Positions 1-12,053 of a DNA stretch of 23,180 nt are shown here, piece after piece. Both the position numbers and the translations under genes were made by a program. The number at the start of each line of letters is the position of its first letter. Within the stretch, counting starts at the first letter, position 1. Source of the stretch: Saccoglossus kowalevskii (Eukaryota; Hemichordata; Enteropneusta; Harrimaniidae); contig NW_003129869.1 in the NCBI RefSeq assembly GCF_000003605.2, forward strand, positions 233,209 through 256,388, written 5' to 3'. The notes beneath the pieces were generated by a model that made no database searches, had not been told where the DNA came from, and saw only the letters and a program-made list of their open reading frames with translations.

Positions 1-56
1 TAAAATTGGAAGTGGATTTCCGTGACTTATAATCGTACACTGCAATTACTTGTAAT

Positions 57-57
<1 letters not shown>

Positions 58-90
<33 letters not shown>
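58..90 (+). repeat. (ATC)11 microsatellite
   Basis: Eleven uninterrupted ATC units. Confidence 0.97.
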
Positions 91-91
<1 letters not shown>

Positions 92-3000
92 GTCGGGCAC
101 ACCCGGTTCTATCTATATCTAAGTGTTTATATGATATTATTAAAACGCAGCTTTCTCATCGGTCGATCGTAACCACGTGCAGTCCTGTCAGTGATTGAGA
201 TCAATGCACGAATACAGTATGTAAACAAATGTGTATCACTCAAGTCCGATGTTTCCCCAAATTTGTACGGATTGTTTAAACAATAAAAAAACATGTTTCC
301 CCACGTTAAGAAAGTTGTATATAGAACAATGCCTATGAAAAAGTTTTCCCATGTATTTTGCATGTTACGTTCTACGCGTAACTGAATACAAGTGCCTACG
401 ACGCATTATCACACTGTCGATTTCTTTATTCTCAAGTCATAAATGTGCGTATATTAAATTTGTTGACATTTCAGGGTATTATAATTGAAATAAAGGACAC
501 TGTCCAATACTAGTATTGCGCGACAGCGAACTCGTAAGGGGTATTCACTCGACTGCATCTCGTAAACGAACGTAAACGAACAATCTATTTTACACGCGTT
601 GTTTACGTCGCTATGAGTCCCACATTGAACAGAACGCGGCGCGAAGACCACCTCCATTTAAAGTATTAGTACATTTTGTCGAGACGTACTCGGTCAAACT
701 CGGCGATTCTACTCGTAAACGCTGTGCAATATAAGGATATTGAAACAGGTTGGAGGTCACCAAAATGATGTTTGTATGATTTTTAGTAGATGGCGGCCAT
801 TTTGTCAGTATTATAAAACTGGTTCATGGAAATATGACATATCTCAAATTGTTGGTTGGTGACAGAAGGTAAACAAGTTGTATATTGTGAATGTTGTAGT
901 ACTATTTGGTATCCTGGAGTATTTAAAAAATCTGGGGCTTAACAGGTTAAACATGCATTTCAAACAAATGTGTTCCTTGGAATTGTTCTAAAAACAATCA
1001 TTTTTGAAAAATCTTAGGATAAGTTCCTCAAAATACATCACCGGGTGCTAGTTCATGGTGTCATGTGACAATAGCTCCATTATTATACGTACTATACCTA
1101 TGAGTATTGTCGGGTAATTTATGACAAACTTTCTCCAAAAAATTGAGTAGGCTTCTGCTATCTGCTATCCTGCTTGGCCGTGGAAATTGTGGGAATATCA
1201 CAGTGTTTATCAACAAAAATATCACTAAATATCGACCACTTTCCTTTAAGTACTGGCCTGGTAAAAAATATCGTTAAATTGTTGTTATTCAAAAGCTAGG
1301 AGCACTTATTTCAGATACACACATGGAAAAGAACAGACAGAAACGATGGGACTATATACAAACTGACCTAAGTATCACAGCGGACAAAACCGTATGGGAC
1401 TGTGTCTCCTGCGCATTTTTATAATATTGAATGTCGGCGTTCACTTTTTTAAATTTTTTTATTTAACCCAGTTTTATAGATGTATCTTTTGTTTTATATC
1501 AGACTTGGTTGAACTTGAGAATGATAATAAATACAGTAAAAAAATTGCCATGACAGTGGCATCACGCGAGTGGAAAAGGCGAGGATGGTTAGAACTGCGT
1601 AGGTCCTAATAGCGTATCAATGATTTTCGGGTCAAACTTTAATGCCGACCTCGATTATGGGAAGACCTACTCAGCCATTTGCGGAAAACGACAGAACAAA
1701 TACAACGGCTATACAATTACAATGCGAAATAACGAGTTATTACCACGCTACCTTTCAGTATTCCTCAGTCGACCGATATATCATTTCTCCCGCCAAAATA
1801 ACGTCATTATGGCGCGTAATATCCACAATGTAAATTGACAGATTTCTCCCCAGGCTCGGGCCATTTTGAACTTCGGACAGATTTTCTGTTTGCACATCGC
1901 TGTCAGCATGCATGCTAATGTTTGTCTGGTTACTCTTTATTTAAAGTTAATCAAGCGATTTGGTCGTTTTTTGTCTTTTAAAACATGTGATTGCCGTCGT
2001 CATACATGTTCAGTAATTCTAATTAAACAAAAAATGAATTGGTATTGTGATGAATGTCAACACGGATGCATAAAGACGTGTTGATCGATGACGGTGTGAC
2101 TGTTATGTATTTTGAAAGATGAAGTCGGTGGCGGAAAACAAGTCTACAAATATTAAAACTCAACATTAATTACGCTAATAGACGTTTTAGCACGCAGCAG
2201 GCGATCAAAGTAAAAACAGTGCATGGAAGTGATTAACGAGAAAACAACAAAACCATATTGGATTTTTTGTTCAAATGAACTTTCAAATTTGTATTTTTGA
2301 TATGAAGATTTGACGAGAGTTTTGAGAGACGCTGTCCACATAACTGCCAAATGCCTGAAGCGCGAGCTAGTAAAATACAATAAAATCCGTCGGTGTCGGG
2401 CTTGGTCTAGTTCAAGGTGTTTTGTAAAGTACTAGTGTTTCACTTTGCAATCATTTGCGGTTGTCTAAACCCAGTTTTCATATTGTGACGTAGTGTGCGC
2501 GAGGCGGACGTGACGTTGATAACACTCGACACAAGAACAGAAGACAAATAATAGGACAGAAGAATTGAACTTCAATGCACCCTGTGCGCAGATCTAACGA
2601 GGCGTCACTTTAAAAATCAAGAGTAAGGTCCCCATATTTGGGGAGGGGTGTGTTATAAATATAGCGGTGGCGGTAATTTTGGCAGTTTTGAAACGTTGCC
2701 ATTGGACCTATGATCCAAAACATATACTACCAGTATATGCAATGCGTGGCGATATAGAGTGAACTTGAATACTCGAATTGGTATATTGTCACGTGACTGT
2801 TTGTTGTCTTGAATTACTGTCGTCCCCAGATTCAGGGAAAAAAACACGTAAAACGATGAATGGTGCCTTAGTCGCGATTTGACATGCTAATGAGAAGGCT
2901 TCGAATATGACAAATGATTTCCACAAGCTGAATAAAAATGTGTGTTTCCATAACAACACATTTAATTATACAAACATATACACATGTAAACAGGACATTG

Positions 3001-4515
3001 GATTTGGTCAAGACAATATGAAAAACACGATGAACACTGTGCTCTTTCAGAATTTGCGAATTTGTCTCTTGGCCATGGAAATTTGAATTTTTAGTGTATG
3101 TCTTTATGTTCATTACAAAATATATTTCACCGAATTTATGTCTATATACGGCTTCAAAATATCCTAAAAGATTTAAAACATATCTCGAGGCGAACTTTCA
3201 ATATTCAGAAAGTGTCAGTCGTTTACCATTTTTCTATTTTATTGTTTAAATTGGTTGCTCTGTACTAAAAACAAAAACTGTAGCCCTTGTTTGACATCAG
3301 TGTATCAGAAACGAAAGACCGACTCGTACAACGGTGGTCAGGTTAATCTGATAAGTAAAAACTGACGGAAACACAATCAGTTCAGATCGTACAGCCTTTT
3401 ACGATTAGGAATCAGAACGTCATAAATCTGATGAAACGCCATATTTTTCTGTTCATACAGGCCAGATTTTGTCTAATCGGATTACACTGACCGTGTAAAA
3501 CGGACTTTAAACTGCTTAGCCGTCGCCAGCTTACACCAACAGAAAGGCTCTGGTTTTAATACAACGAACTGACAACACGCACGCGCCCAAATTGGGTGGA
3601 CTTGTGGTCAAGGCACGTCTTCACACATCAGACCCGTTGAGCATCCCAAATTTCAAATTGTTTAAAATTCGACTTTGAACCATTTTTTGGAGAAAGGGAA
3701 AGTCATCATTTGAAGTCCACTTTTCATTTCGTTGCGGAGTTACCATGTGACACCTACTCATATGGTACTGTAAATACTAGTAGTTTGTTTTACTTACAAT
3801 GCACTTTCGTCGTCCATGCCGCGGTTTAGAGACTCATCACTATATTGGTAATATGGTATTCAATCGATTTTAATACATATTATTCAGGTTCCCGGGTCCA
3901 GTTTAATGATTTCATCATTAGACGTATAACTCTCTTAACTCTAACTCAATCGATTAATTTTATTTTAAAATTTCAATGCCCAGTTTCAACCAACCTGCAA
4001 TACCTATATTTATTTATATATACATGTATATTTAAATTAAAATATGTTTTAAGATTTGGTAATGAATTGTCGAATGGATGTATGACAACTCTTATGCTCA
4101 AATATCAACTTTTATTTACATATATGAACAATATAATTTATAAAACTTGTTGACTAAAAATAGAAATATACATTCTTGAAGCTTACTTTTCCAATCAATC
4201 TTCTTTGGGTACAATCGAACACTGAAAATACCAGGACATTATTGTGTTAATGATTGACTTAGACTTGTTTGTTGGCTTGGCAACTAAGCAAATCTTACAT
4301 TTATGGTGGTTCGTGTTGCAGTTCTTAGTTAGCTGTAAATAATGACATATGTATGCTGCTTACGTCATCGTCAAATTTAAAAACGACAATAATTAGTTCA
4401 ACTCTGTCCTAGACTCGAGATTTAGTCTATGTCCCTTGCGTATATAGTTGCCGTTCATGTTAATTAGTATTTAATTAGTATTTATACACAAGCCAGCACC
4501 CTTCGGACACCCAAG
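91..4515. other. No recognisable gene
   Basis: Only short frames with no family resemblance. Small items: CGTAAACGAA repeated twice at about 560-580, a YY1-like GATGGCGGCCATTTTG at about 789, and an 8-bp-arm hairpin CATATACT/AGTATATG at 2721-2739. Confidence 0.6.
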
Positions 4516-4575
4516 GCTGAGTCACAGAAGCGCAGCGGCAGGAGATTGGAACCGAGTCTAATTTGTCCGATCAAC
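4516..4575 (+). repeat. Dispersed repeat with AGCGCAGCGGC core, copy 1
   Basis: Shares GAGTCACAG(A/T)AGCGCAGCGG, TGGAACCGAGTCTA and a GTCCGAT-like tail with the minus strand of 22426-22470. GTCACAGAAGCGC here (4521-4533) is also a perfect 13-bp inverse of 4629-4641 in the neighbouring element. The core loosely resembles a Pol III A box, but the spacing to any B-box-like sequence is too short for an ordinary tRNA-derived SINE. Confidence 0.55.
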
Positions 4576-4610
4576 TCTATTTGCTAGGCGTTATACTATT
4601 ATCAGAAGTC

Positions 4611-4842
4611 CCGCCCTCTAGTGACGGGGCGCTTCTGTGACGTCAAAATAACGTATACGACGAAGGCAATATGGTTCAAATCGAAAACTGTGTGTAACGC
4701 TGTAGTCGTTCGTCATTTAGGATAGATTAAATCTCTCGAAAAACAATATTCTTTGATGGACAACAACAGACTCAATATCGACTCTTTAAATCCTCCTGTC
4801 AATCATATTCGTCATAAACATTTGGTCGATAGAGGGCGAGAC
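4611..4842. mobile_element. Older copy of the GCCCTCTA element
   Basis: The left arm CCGCCCTCTAGTGACG, then GCGCTTCTGTGACGTCA, closely matches the left arm at 6070. The right arm at 4810-4842 (ATAGAGGGCGAGACG) is a weaker inverse. About 232 bp. The left arm is more convincing than the right. Confidence 0.5.
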
Positions 4843-4863
4843 GTTTTGGGAAGTATGTTTCAT

Positions 4864-4883
4864 CAAAGACACTAGTGTCTTTG
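4864..4883. repeat. Perfect 20-bp palindrome
   Basis: CAAAGACACTAGTGTCTTTG. The outer CAAAGAC/GTCTTTG is the same as in the palindrome at 8963, with a different centre. Confidence 0.85.
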
Positions 4884-5299
4884 GTTTTATCTTCTACTCG
4901 ATTTTGTGTACATTTATCAAATACTCATAAATGGACTGATATTTTGTTGCGTATGATTCTATTTTTAAACACTAACACAAAATGTGGCTATGTCAATACG
5001 AAGCTGCGCATGCTTTATGTCTGCAAGATATATGACGTAGGAGTCTCCTTATTTGTGACGTCATATCCGGCACTGAAGGATTTCACTCACAAGAAATGAT
5101 GATTACGGGTGTCAATTGTATTATAATGGAGAATGTCATACTCCGTCCAAGGGAACTATAAATTATGTTTTAAAATGGGCAAGGGTTCACTTTTTGAGAA
5201 GTTTAAGGGTGAAATTTTAAGGAATCAAAGTTGTGTTGATATGCTAGTAATGCCGCAAGTCCATTTTACCACGATTTCTGCTGCTGCAAAAATGTTCAA

Positions 5300-5505
5300 A
5301 CCACTTTAAGTGGTGGGTTTTCCTTGAAAATTGGTTTTAAGAGGAGGGGTTTTCTCGAACATTTGTTTTAGGTGGTGGGTTTTCTCTAAAAATTGGTTTT
5401 GGGAGGAGGTTTTTTCTTGAAAATTGGTTTTAAATGGTGCGTTTCCCTTGAAAATTGGTTTTAAATGGTGGGCTTTCCTTTAAGGCGAGGGTTTTTCTTA
5501 AAAAA
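5300..5505 (+). repeat. Degenerate 31-bp minisatellite
   Basis: Six to seven units of about 31 bp. Each has a GGTGGG or GGAGGGG block, TTTTC, then GAAAATTGGTTTTA. Units are diverged from each other. The plus strand is T/G-biased throughout. Confidence 0.8.
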
Positions 5506-6068
5506 ATGATTTAAGGGGTTAGTGTTTGAGGAGTTTGGCCTCCCGTGCCGCGGTTTTCAACAAAAGTTGGTGCTTTGCATACCCGTATATAAATAATACA
5601 TGTGACCCCCGCCAGGGCAGTGTTTTTGTTAATACAGGTGGCGCAATCGTGGGATAGGAGGAATGACGAAAATAGAGTTTTACAGATTGTGGTGACATCC
5701 CGCTACAAGCGCTGTTGACATTACCATCTTTTTGTGCACAATATTACTGGTCTCATAGAATACAACTGGTATGCATTCTATTTCAATCGCATCTACGTGT
5801 GAGCGTAGTCAAGGTGAAACCCACGCCCGAGAATCCGGTCTCGCTCTGTTTCCCACTTCAATTCTCACAGTCAGTAAAATCTCAGAACGTCTGTCGAAAT
5901 TAAAACAGTCTCAAGAAAGATAACTGATACAAAATAGGAAAATTGACCTGTCACAAGTAATTACTGAATACCATTGAGAGAGATATTGAAACTTGTGTGA
6001 GGTCCCAAGTTTTGTCTGTTCGACCACCTCAAAGACTGACGTAAATTCACAACCCAATACACAATAAA

Positions 6069-6331
6069 TCGCACCCTCTATAGACGAACGCATCTGTGAC
6101 GTCAGGTGGGTGAAAGCATGGAGTCTTTTTTTACCTCCATGGTGAAAGGTATGCCGTTGTGTTGATCTTTAGTGATCCGTCAATAAATAACACTATTTAC
6201 ATTATTACTTTATTCTAAATAACAACAAACTATTGAACCAATCCCAGTTGTTGTTTTGAACTTCTCTATTGTCTTTGATTGATTTCATCCACGTCATGGT
6301 CACAGAGGCGTTTCGTCGCTAGGGGGCGCGA
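6069..6331. mobile_element. 263-bp inverted-repeat element with internal TGACGTCA
   Basis: The left arm 6069-6108 (CGCACCCTCTATAGACGAAC, then GCATCTGTGACGTCA) pairs with the right arm at about 6288-6331 (CACAGAGGCG, TTTCGTCGCTAGGGGGCGCG). The arms are about 40 bp with some mismatches and small gaps. The interior is AT-rich and non-coding. Confidence 0.65.
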
Positions 6332-8962
6332 CAAGAATAACTGTTTGAACGCCTAATTTTCTAATTTTTGGTTTGGTGAATCATTCACCAGAAGAGGAAT
6401 ACTTGAACACTCGCCGGCGTCTTGAACATTGCCTCAGTTTCGTACGTACGTATTATGCGCCGATTACTGTAAAAACGTCTCTTTTAAGTAGCATGTTATT
6501 TTAACTGTTTAACGGCTGTGTTTTTTTTTATTTTGAACTAATTTTACCAATATAATATATGCTTTTTGTTTTGTTTATGTCATTTTAGCTGAATCATACT
6601 ATGATGTTATCACAGTGCGGATTCTCGGCGTTAAAACAGCAATGTTTCAAAGTATTCTGAGAGTGAGCAAAAAATGTATATTTAAAAAAGTACGTTTTAG
6701 AACAATTAATTGATAATCAATTGGAGTACATAAAACAAAGTGTGAATGTTGAGTTCTCGGAGCTGATCACTTATAAGGAACAAGAGATTTGTTGATGCGC
6801 AATTACAATGGAAGGGGTCTTGAAAAAAAAAACAAAATTGGCAGAGGGTATGCCAGAACAAAAAAGGGTGGTCTGAGGTGAGCAAAGACACGTGAACGTG
6901 GTGTTGCGTATAAATACTGACGTAATGAGATTAATTCACGAAATGTTAAATACAGTGCATGAGAAACGATGGGCATATAACAACGCCCTCAAAGGAAGCG
7001 GTGAGAAATTTTAAGGATGCGTTCGGCTCACACGTCCCTGTATATGCGATGTCAGAAGGTTTCACTATCAGTTAATCGTCACAACAATTAAAATTCCTCG
7101 TCAGAATTCTTTTCGCAGTGTGAAATAATTAGCACTTATGAAAATCTGACGTACAAAATCACGAAATGGGTTATTTCTGTCCGAATTTCGCTTTCATTCC
7201 CGCCACGAGATAAATTAACCCTAGTATAGTGTTGCCAGGGACCCCGCCGCGCGCCTAAAGAGATGTAGTTGTCGAGCTCAGAATAGGTTTGTTGGTTAAA
7301 ATGACTAAAAAATCACGTCTGCGTGAAACCGCACACCGTGCTCGTCATAAATCACACATTCAAACAATTACAGTGTTTTGATTGTTACGTGTTTCCATTG
7401 CGCAAACCACATTTCATCTCCGATTTTGAGATTTTCCCGCAAAAAAATCGATGGCGGGAACCAACATGAGTCGATAGTGTAGACGAAAGCAAACGAATGA
7501 TAGCGCGTGAAATTTTGAAAATAAACAATGGAAATAACACTTCATTCCGATGGGAGCTGTCGGCTTTGCTGTGAAGTAATAAAAGCAACAAATAAAGCAT
7601 GTCAAACGCGATTTTTTTAGTTGAACCGTGCAGGTCGGTGTGACTGAACACACATCGACAGCGGGAATTTGAAATTGAAATATACCGGGTCGAAAACTTA
7701 GTCGCTTATTGACAATTAAAGATCGATCTTCTGAATTTTAGGGGGGTATTCACCAATTCGAAAATTATAGGCCATGTAATTGTTTGCAATGAGGTGTACA
7801 GCGGCGTATTCCGCATGTGTATACACGAGGGTCATTAATTTGGTTTCGTCTTGTACATTGTACCATTATATGTATTTAGTTTGAAAACAGGTCTTCTATG
7901 TTTCTGTGGCTTGAATGACGATTGGAGCAAAGCTTATAATCGTCAAGACACAAAACCGACATTTATTTTTATTTCGCGTAAACTGTTGTGTAGGGCGATG
8001 TTTTAGCTTGTTTCGGGTGCAGTATAGTATTAAAATGACTCTCCGTCCACCCAGCCGTAGGCATAAAGAGTTAACACAGCCGCGCATAGCCCAAAGCGTT
8101 GCCATGGCAACAAGTTAATACTCAATGAATGGTTAATGACTGTGGAAGCAGTCTAAGTTTTTTTTCCTCCCCAGCTCACGATGAACATTAAAACACCTCC
8201 ATTCTGAAGCCTGGGGACACTATTCCTTGAAACTCAGAAAACTCCGGTACTTTTAGAAGTCTACTCGAAGGGACGTGGCGATTGACAAGCGGAAAGTGCG
8301 GGTCCTTTCACACCGGCGTGTGTACACATATGCACACAATGCCGGACGATTTTGATCGATTTGCCCGCCGAGTGTATTAAAGTTTATTCAAGTCAACGCG
8401 ATTTGTTAGTTTTGGTGACTTCAGTCACGCGATGCCCCTCAAATAAAAAAAAAAAACATTTCATTCGTTCGCTGTTCTCCCCTTTCCTTTGCAGTTGTGC
8501 AAATAACGATTGTTGTTTTTTGAAACGGAGTGTCTGCATTTTACCGGGGGATTCAGTTCTTGCGTTAGTTTCTGTCAAGTTAGAACGCGTTGTGTATTCT
8601 CATCACGTCCTGGTCTATCCGTGTTTTTTAGTGTGGTTATTCTGTCTCGTAGATATTTGCCACCCGGTAAAGAAATCTGCAAAACTGAAATGATCCCGTG
8701 TTAGAAAATACAAATGTAGTACTTTTTATCGGCCATTTTGAAATCGATCACCTGGATTTGTACTAAGAACCAGGTCAGCTTACGCGCATGCGTCCCACAT
8801 TAGTGCTTCCATGCGATGGGCGGGTGGCCACGCGACATTGGCAATATTATAATTGTTAGTTTTAAAAAAAATGGAAAAATATTTTATGCAGACTCTGCAT
8901 TAAACTATTTGCGGGATGGGGATATATCACTTCGCATTGAGGGATATTTGTTCGTTGGTTCT
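6332..8962. other. No recognisable gene
   Basis: Several overlapping short frames at 7385-8704 on both strands; none has a recognisable domain, plausible splice sites with a continuing exon, or coding character. Patches with extra G+C occur at about 7240 and 8040-8110. Confidence 0.55.
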
Positions 8963-8986
8963 ACCAAAGACTATATAGTCTTTGGT
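8963..8986. repeat. Perfect 24-bp palindrome
   Basis: ACCAAAGACTAT followed by its exact reverse complement, with no spacer. GGTTCTA lies on both sides. Confidence 0.85.
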
Positions 8987-9294
8987 TCTACATTACATAC
9001 ACATTTGAGTCTTACCAACATTTATTAACGAGCTGCAAAGACGACACGTGCTTTCTGGACACAAAACCCACATATTAACCTAATTTTACTAATCAAATTT
9101 GATTCTTAAACAAACACGCCTTGAATGCGACGCGAGGCTTTGTATTGGGATTCATTTGAAAGGGTTCCATTTAACCTATGTCAAGTTGAAGAACTCAGCC
9201 TGCTCCGACGCCGGGCACAAGACTTGCATACAAGTCTCCGTTTATAATTTGGTGTTTTTTCAATAAAATGAAGTATTACGGGAGTGTGTAAATG

Positions 9295-9357
9295 GCGAAA
9301 GCCGGGTTACCGCGAAATAAACATTTATTTCGCGTTAACCCGACTTTCGCGGTAACC
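9295..9357. repeat. Long hairpin with alternative folds
   Basis: 9295-9321 pairs with 9324-9350 (27-bp arms, 2 mismatches, 2-nt spacer). A second perfect 13-bp pairing exists between GGTTACCGCGAAA (9305-9317) and TTTCGCGGTAACC (9345-9357). The spacer is too tight for an ordinary miRNA precursor, so a fold-back element or cruciform is more likely. Confidence 0.8.
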
Positions 9358-9488
9358 TTGCTTTCGACATACCATAAGTTGAAAAACACCAAAAACTAAA
9401 CAAAAGGCTGTATCACTTATGCAAGCGGTAGCAGAAAAGCGCATGTATTGATATTCAATGATTGCATATTTAAGAGATCACAGAAAAA

Positions 9489-9740
9489 TCCGAACAACGA
9501 TTATATTATTTTTTCGAACATTTTTGTCTAATTGTTATGCATTTTTTTATATATTTTTTGTTTGTTTGCATATATCATAGATCAGAGAAAAATCACAATA
9601 TAGAGTTTTGGTCACCATTATACCTTAACAACTTATTATTATTATTGAAGTTGTTCGCATTCCGAACAAAGATGGTGTTATTTTTTCGAGAAATATTTTT
9701 TAGAACATTTTTCCGATTGTTAGTCATATTTTTATAATTT
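9489..9740 (+). repeat. Diverged direct duplication, offset 172 bp
   Basis: TCCGAACAA(C/A)GAT, TTATTTTTTCGA, GAACATTTTT and ATTGTTA recur in the same order at 9489 and 9661. Strongly T-rich, no coding capacity. Confidence 0.5.
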
Positions 9741-11725
9741 CTTTGTTAATTTTGGACCAAATTGCCATAATGTCCCATTGCCTACATTTCCTGATCAAAC
9801 ATTATAAAAAAACAAAATGGAGAAAATGCGCAGGTTAATTTTGTGGAAAAAACGACGAAAGTTGACTTCCGTATTACAATAAATCGTTTCAATGGAATGT
9901 TTTAACAAATTGCTGAACGTTTTCACGAATAAAAAAACAAACCTAGTAAAAACCTCTTATAGCGAAAAAGTTTCACATTTGTGTTCTAAACCGCGCTTCC
10001 AGTGACTCACGCGGACGCTTTCATATCAGTTAAGCTAATCACATTTCTCGTTCCAAACACAAACAGGCATACCCAGGATCAGATGACGAACATTTATACA
10101 AGAGAAATTAAATTATCATCATGAAATCTACATAGAATTAAACCCACAATCGAATTTATGAAACTCGACCCATTTCTTCATCTCTGGGTAAAAATAGAAA
10201 ATGCTATTGGGAGTTTTTATCATAATTCGTGTGCTATAACACACACAAACGAAATGTCGATTTCTTTTATGCATTAGAGTCGAATTTCATACTCACAAAA
10301 ATCTAATTTAATTTTATCGGTCCACTCGTACTTTCGGGGAAACGGAGAAGAATTTATGATGCGGAAGAGAATGGAAACCACTCGAAAAAATTAGATTGAT
10401 TTAAAAAAAATAAATTAAATGATATTAACATTGCACTCCCATGGTAATCCATTTTGGAAATGACATTGGTATTTTTTATGGACAATTTCAAAGAAAAGTT
10501 TTCTTTCAAGTAGTACCGTGTCATCGCAGGTGAAAACGTCGTAAATTGACCGTAGGTGGCGCTATATATTGCGACTGCGCCTCGTCCAAGTTCATGTTTT
10601 ATGCCATACAGTTCAGTGAATAAAAAACAATGAGCTGTGTCCAAATAAATAATTTGAAACTTTCAAATGACGAACATTTACGACCCCGAAAATTTGAACA
10701 GAACACGAAACCATTTTAATGCATGGATTACTTGATTTTTATGGCTTTGCATAGTAGGGTTTATAGCGGAAATAATGGGGCAAATCTTGAGATATTTCTC
10801 GTGATAAGTAATGTAATATGAAACATGCCCTCTAAGTCAGACATCGTAACGTTAAATCCATTTCAATTGGAGGTTACACATACTTTGTCTGAAAGCTGTC
10901 ATGTGAATTTATCTAAAAACGTAAAAATACGACACATAATCTTCTATTCGGCTCGAACCCCGAACATGAAAAGCCTTGCTAAATTTGTCAATAAAGTCTT
11001 TATGTATTACAAAACTGAAGTTTCATCTGCCCAGTATCCTGTACCTGTGTATGTTATTTGTGTAATTGACCTTGGATGTTGTATTACGTATACAAAATGT
11101 ATTTATTTATGTGTTCATTTATTTGCTGCAACTAATGGCACATGGAATGAAGACAACTGAACATAACAAACAAATAAAATATTAATATTTCCCAACGACA
11201 GCTTTCACAAGAACAAAAAGTGTACCAAGTACAATTTGAATCAATAATAAAATACAAAAAAGAAAAACAAAAAAATCCCAATTCCAAAAACACTACTTAA
11301 TTCTGCAATGGCTCAATGTACTGGGTGAATTCAACTTTATACTGATACTATGAATAGTGAAAATGTGTTTTAACTTTGAATGTAATCTGATCCTGACTGA
11401 GATTGAGCTTTGGGATTAATATAAAAGATGTAATGACCTGACTTGTAACTAAACTATTTTATAATTTGGGGAAAAAAAAGCAGTGCGTCAACCTATTCTT
11501 TTCGCGGAGACAAATTTTATAGTTGACACCTGCGACTGAAAGCTCTCTTTATAATCGACATCACAATTAGCTGCACGTCTTTATACAGGCACAGAAAGTC
11601 AAGATTAACAAATATTTCATTTATTGTATTTAATATTATAAATTGGTGACGTGTATGAAAACGTTTTTGATGTTTGTTTTTTTTAAATTTTGCAATGTAG
11701 CTTGCGTTATGTTTCCATTTCACTT
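9741..11725. other. No recognisable gene
   Basis: AT-rich. A 111-codon plus-strand frame at 10825-11160 resembles nothing I know. Its downstream flank is A-rich with AATAAA, but that is common in this window. Confidence 0.5.
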
Positions 11726-12053
11726 ATCCTCGGGGACGGACATCCGGGCATTTTCTACCGCCTGGCAACCCTCGCGGTGAAAACAAAGACCAACAACTCG
11801 CAGAAAACGGTACTTTGCAATGGTTGATGAGAGTCCGCTGAACAGTGTAACAAAATTAGCCCTACGTGTGCAACATATATGAATTTGGTTGTTCAGGATT
11901 ACTTCAAAGTTGAGTTTGTGTTGTTTTCTCGAGTTTTCACCGGCTCCACCGGCGTTCCACAGCAGCGCGCGCAAAGCCCATAGAAATACGTGGTACAGTG
12001 GTGCGCGTCTTAGCAACGTAGAACGTCCGTGACGTAGCTCCGCCCCCGAGGAT
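11726..12053. mobile_element. 328-bp MITE, copy 1
   Basis: Starts ATCCTCGGGGACGGA and ends with the inverse of ATCCTCGGGGGCGGA. It matches the 18483 copy with about 13 substitutions over 328 bp by eye count and no indels, so it is about 96% identical. No transposase is encoded. A minus-strand frame of 98 codons runs through it, but its differences from copy 2 are mostly amino-acid changing, so I do not call a gene. No convincing target duplication longer than the AT at each end was found. Confidence 0.88.

Noticed and set aside
58-90. ATC repeat as a CRISPR or coding repeat
   Set aside because: Plain uninterrupted trinucleotide microsatellite with no spacers and no surrounding exon.
1866-2084. 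Cys-rich 72-codon plus-strand frame (CDCRRHTC, WYCDECQHGC)
   Set aside because: Cysteine spacing fits no family I know, there is no signal of splicing to neighbours, and composition is that of the surrounding non-coding DNA.
4672-4682. GGTTCAAATCG, resembling a tRNA B box
   Set aside because: No acceptor stem, anticodon arm or A box at tRNA distance.
8352-8693. 113-codon plus-strand frame
   Set aside because: Low-complexity Lys run from a poly-A stretch, overlapping frames on both strands, and no domain or splice context.
9295-9350. Reading the 27-bp stem as a miRNA precursor
   Set aside because: The spacer is only 2 nt and the stem is near perfect with no flanking stem extension, unlike animal pre-miRNAs.
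10825-11160. 111-codon plus-strand frame
   Set aside because: No recognised family. Kept only as a note because an A-rich tail follows it.
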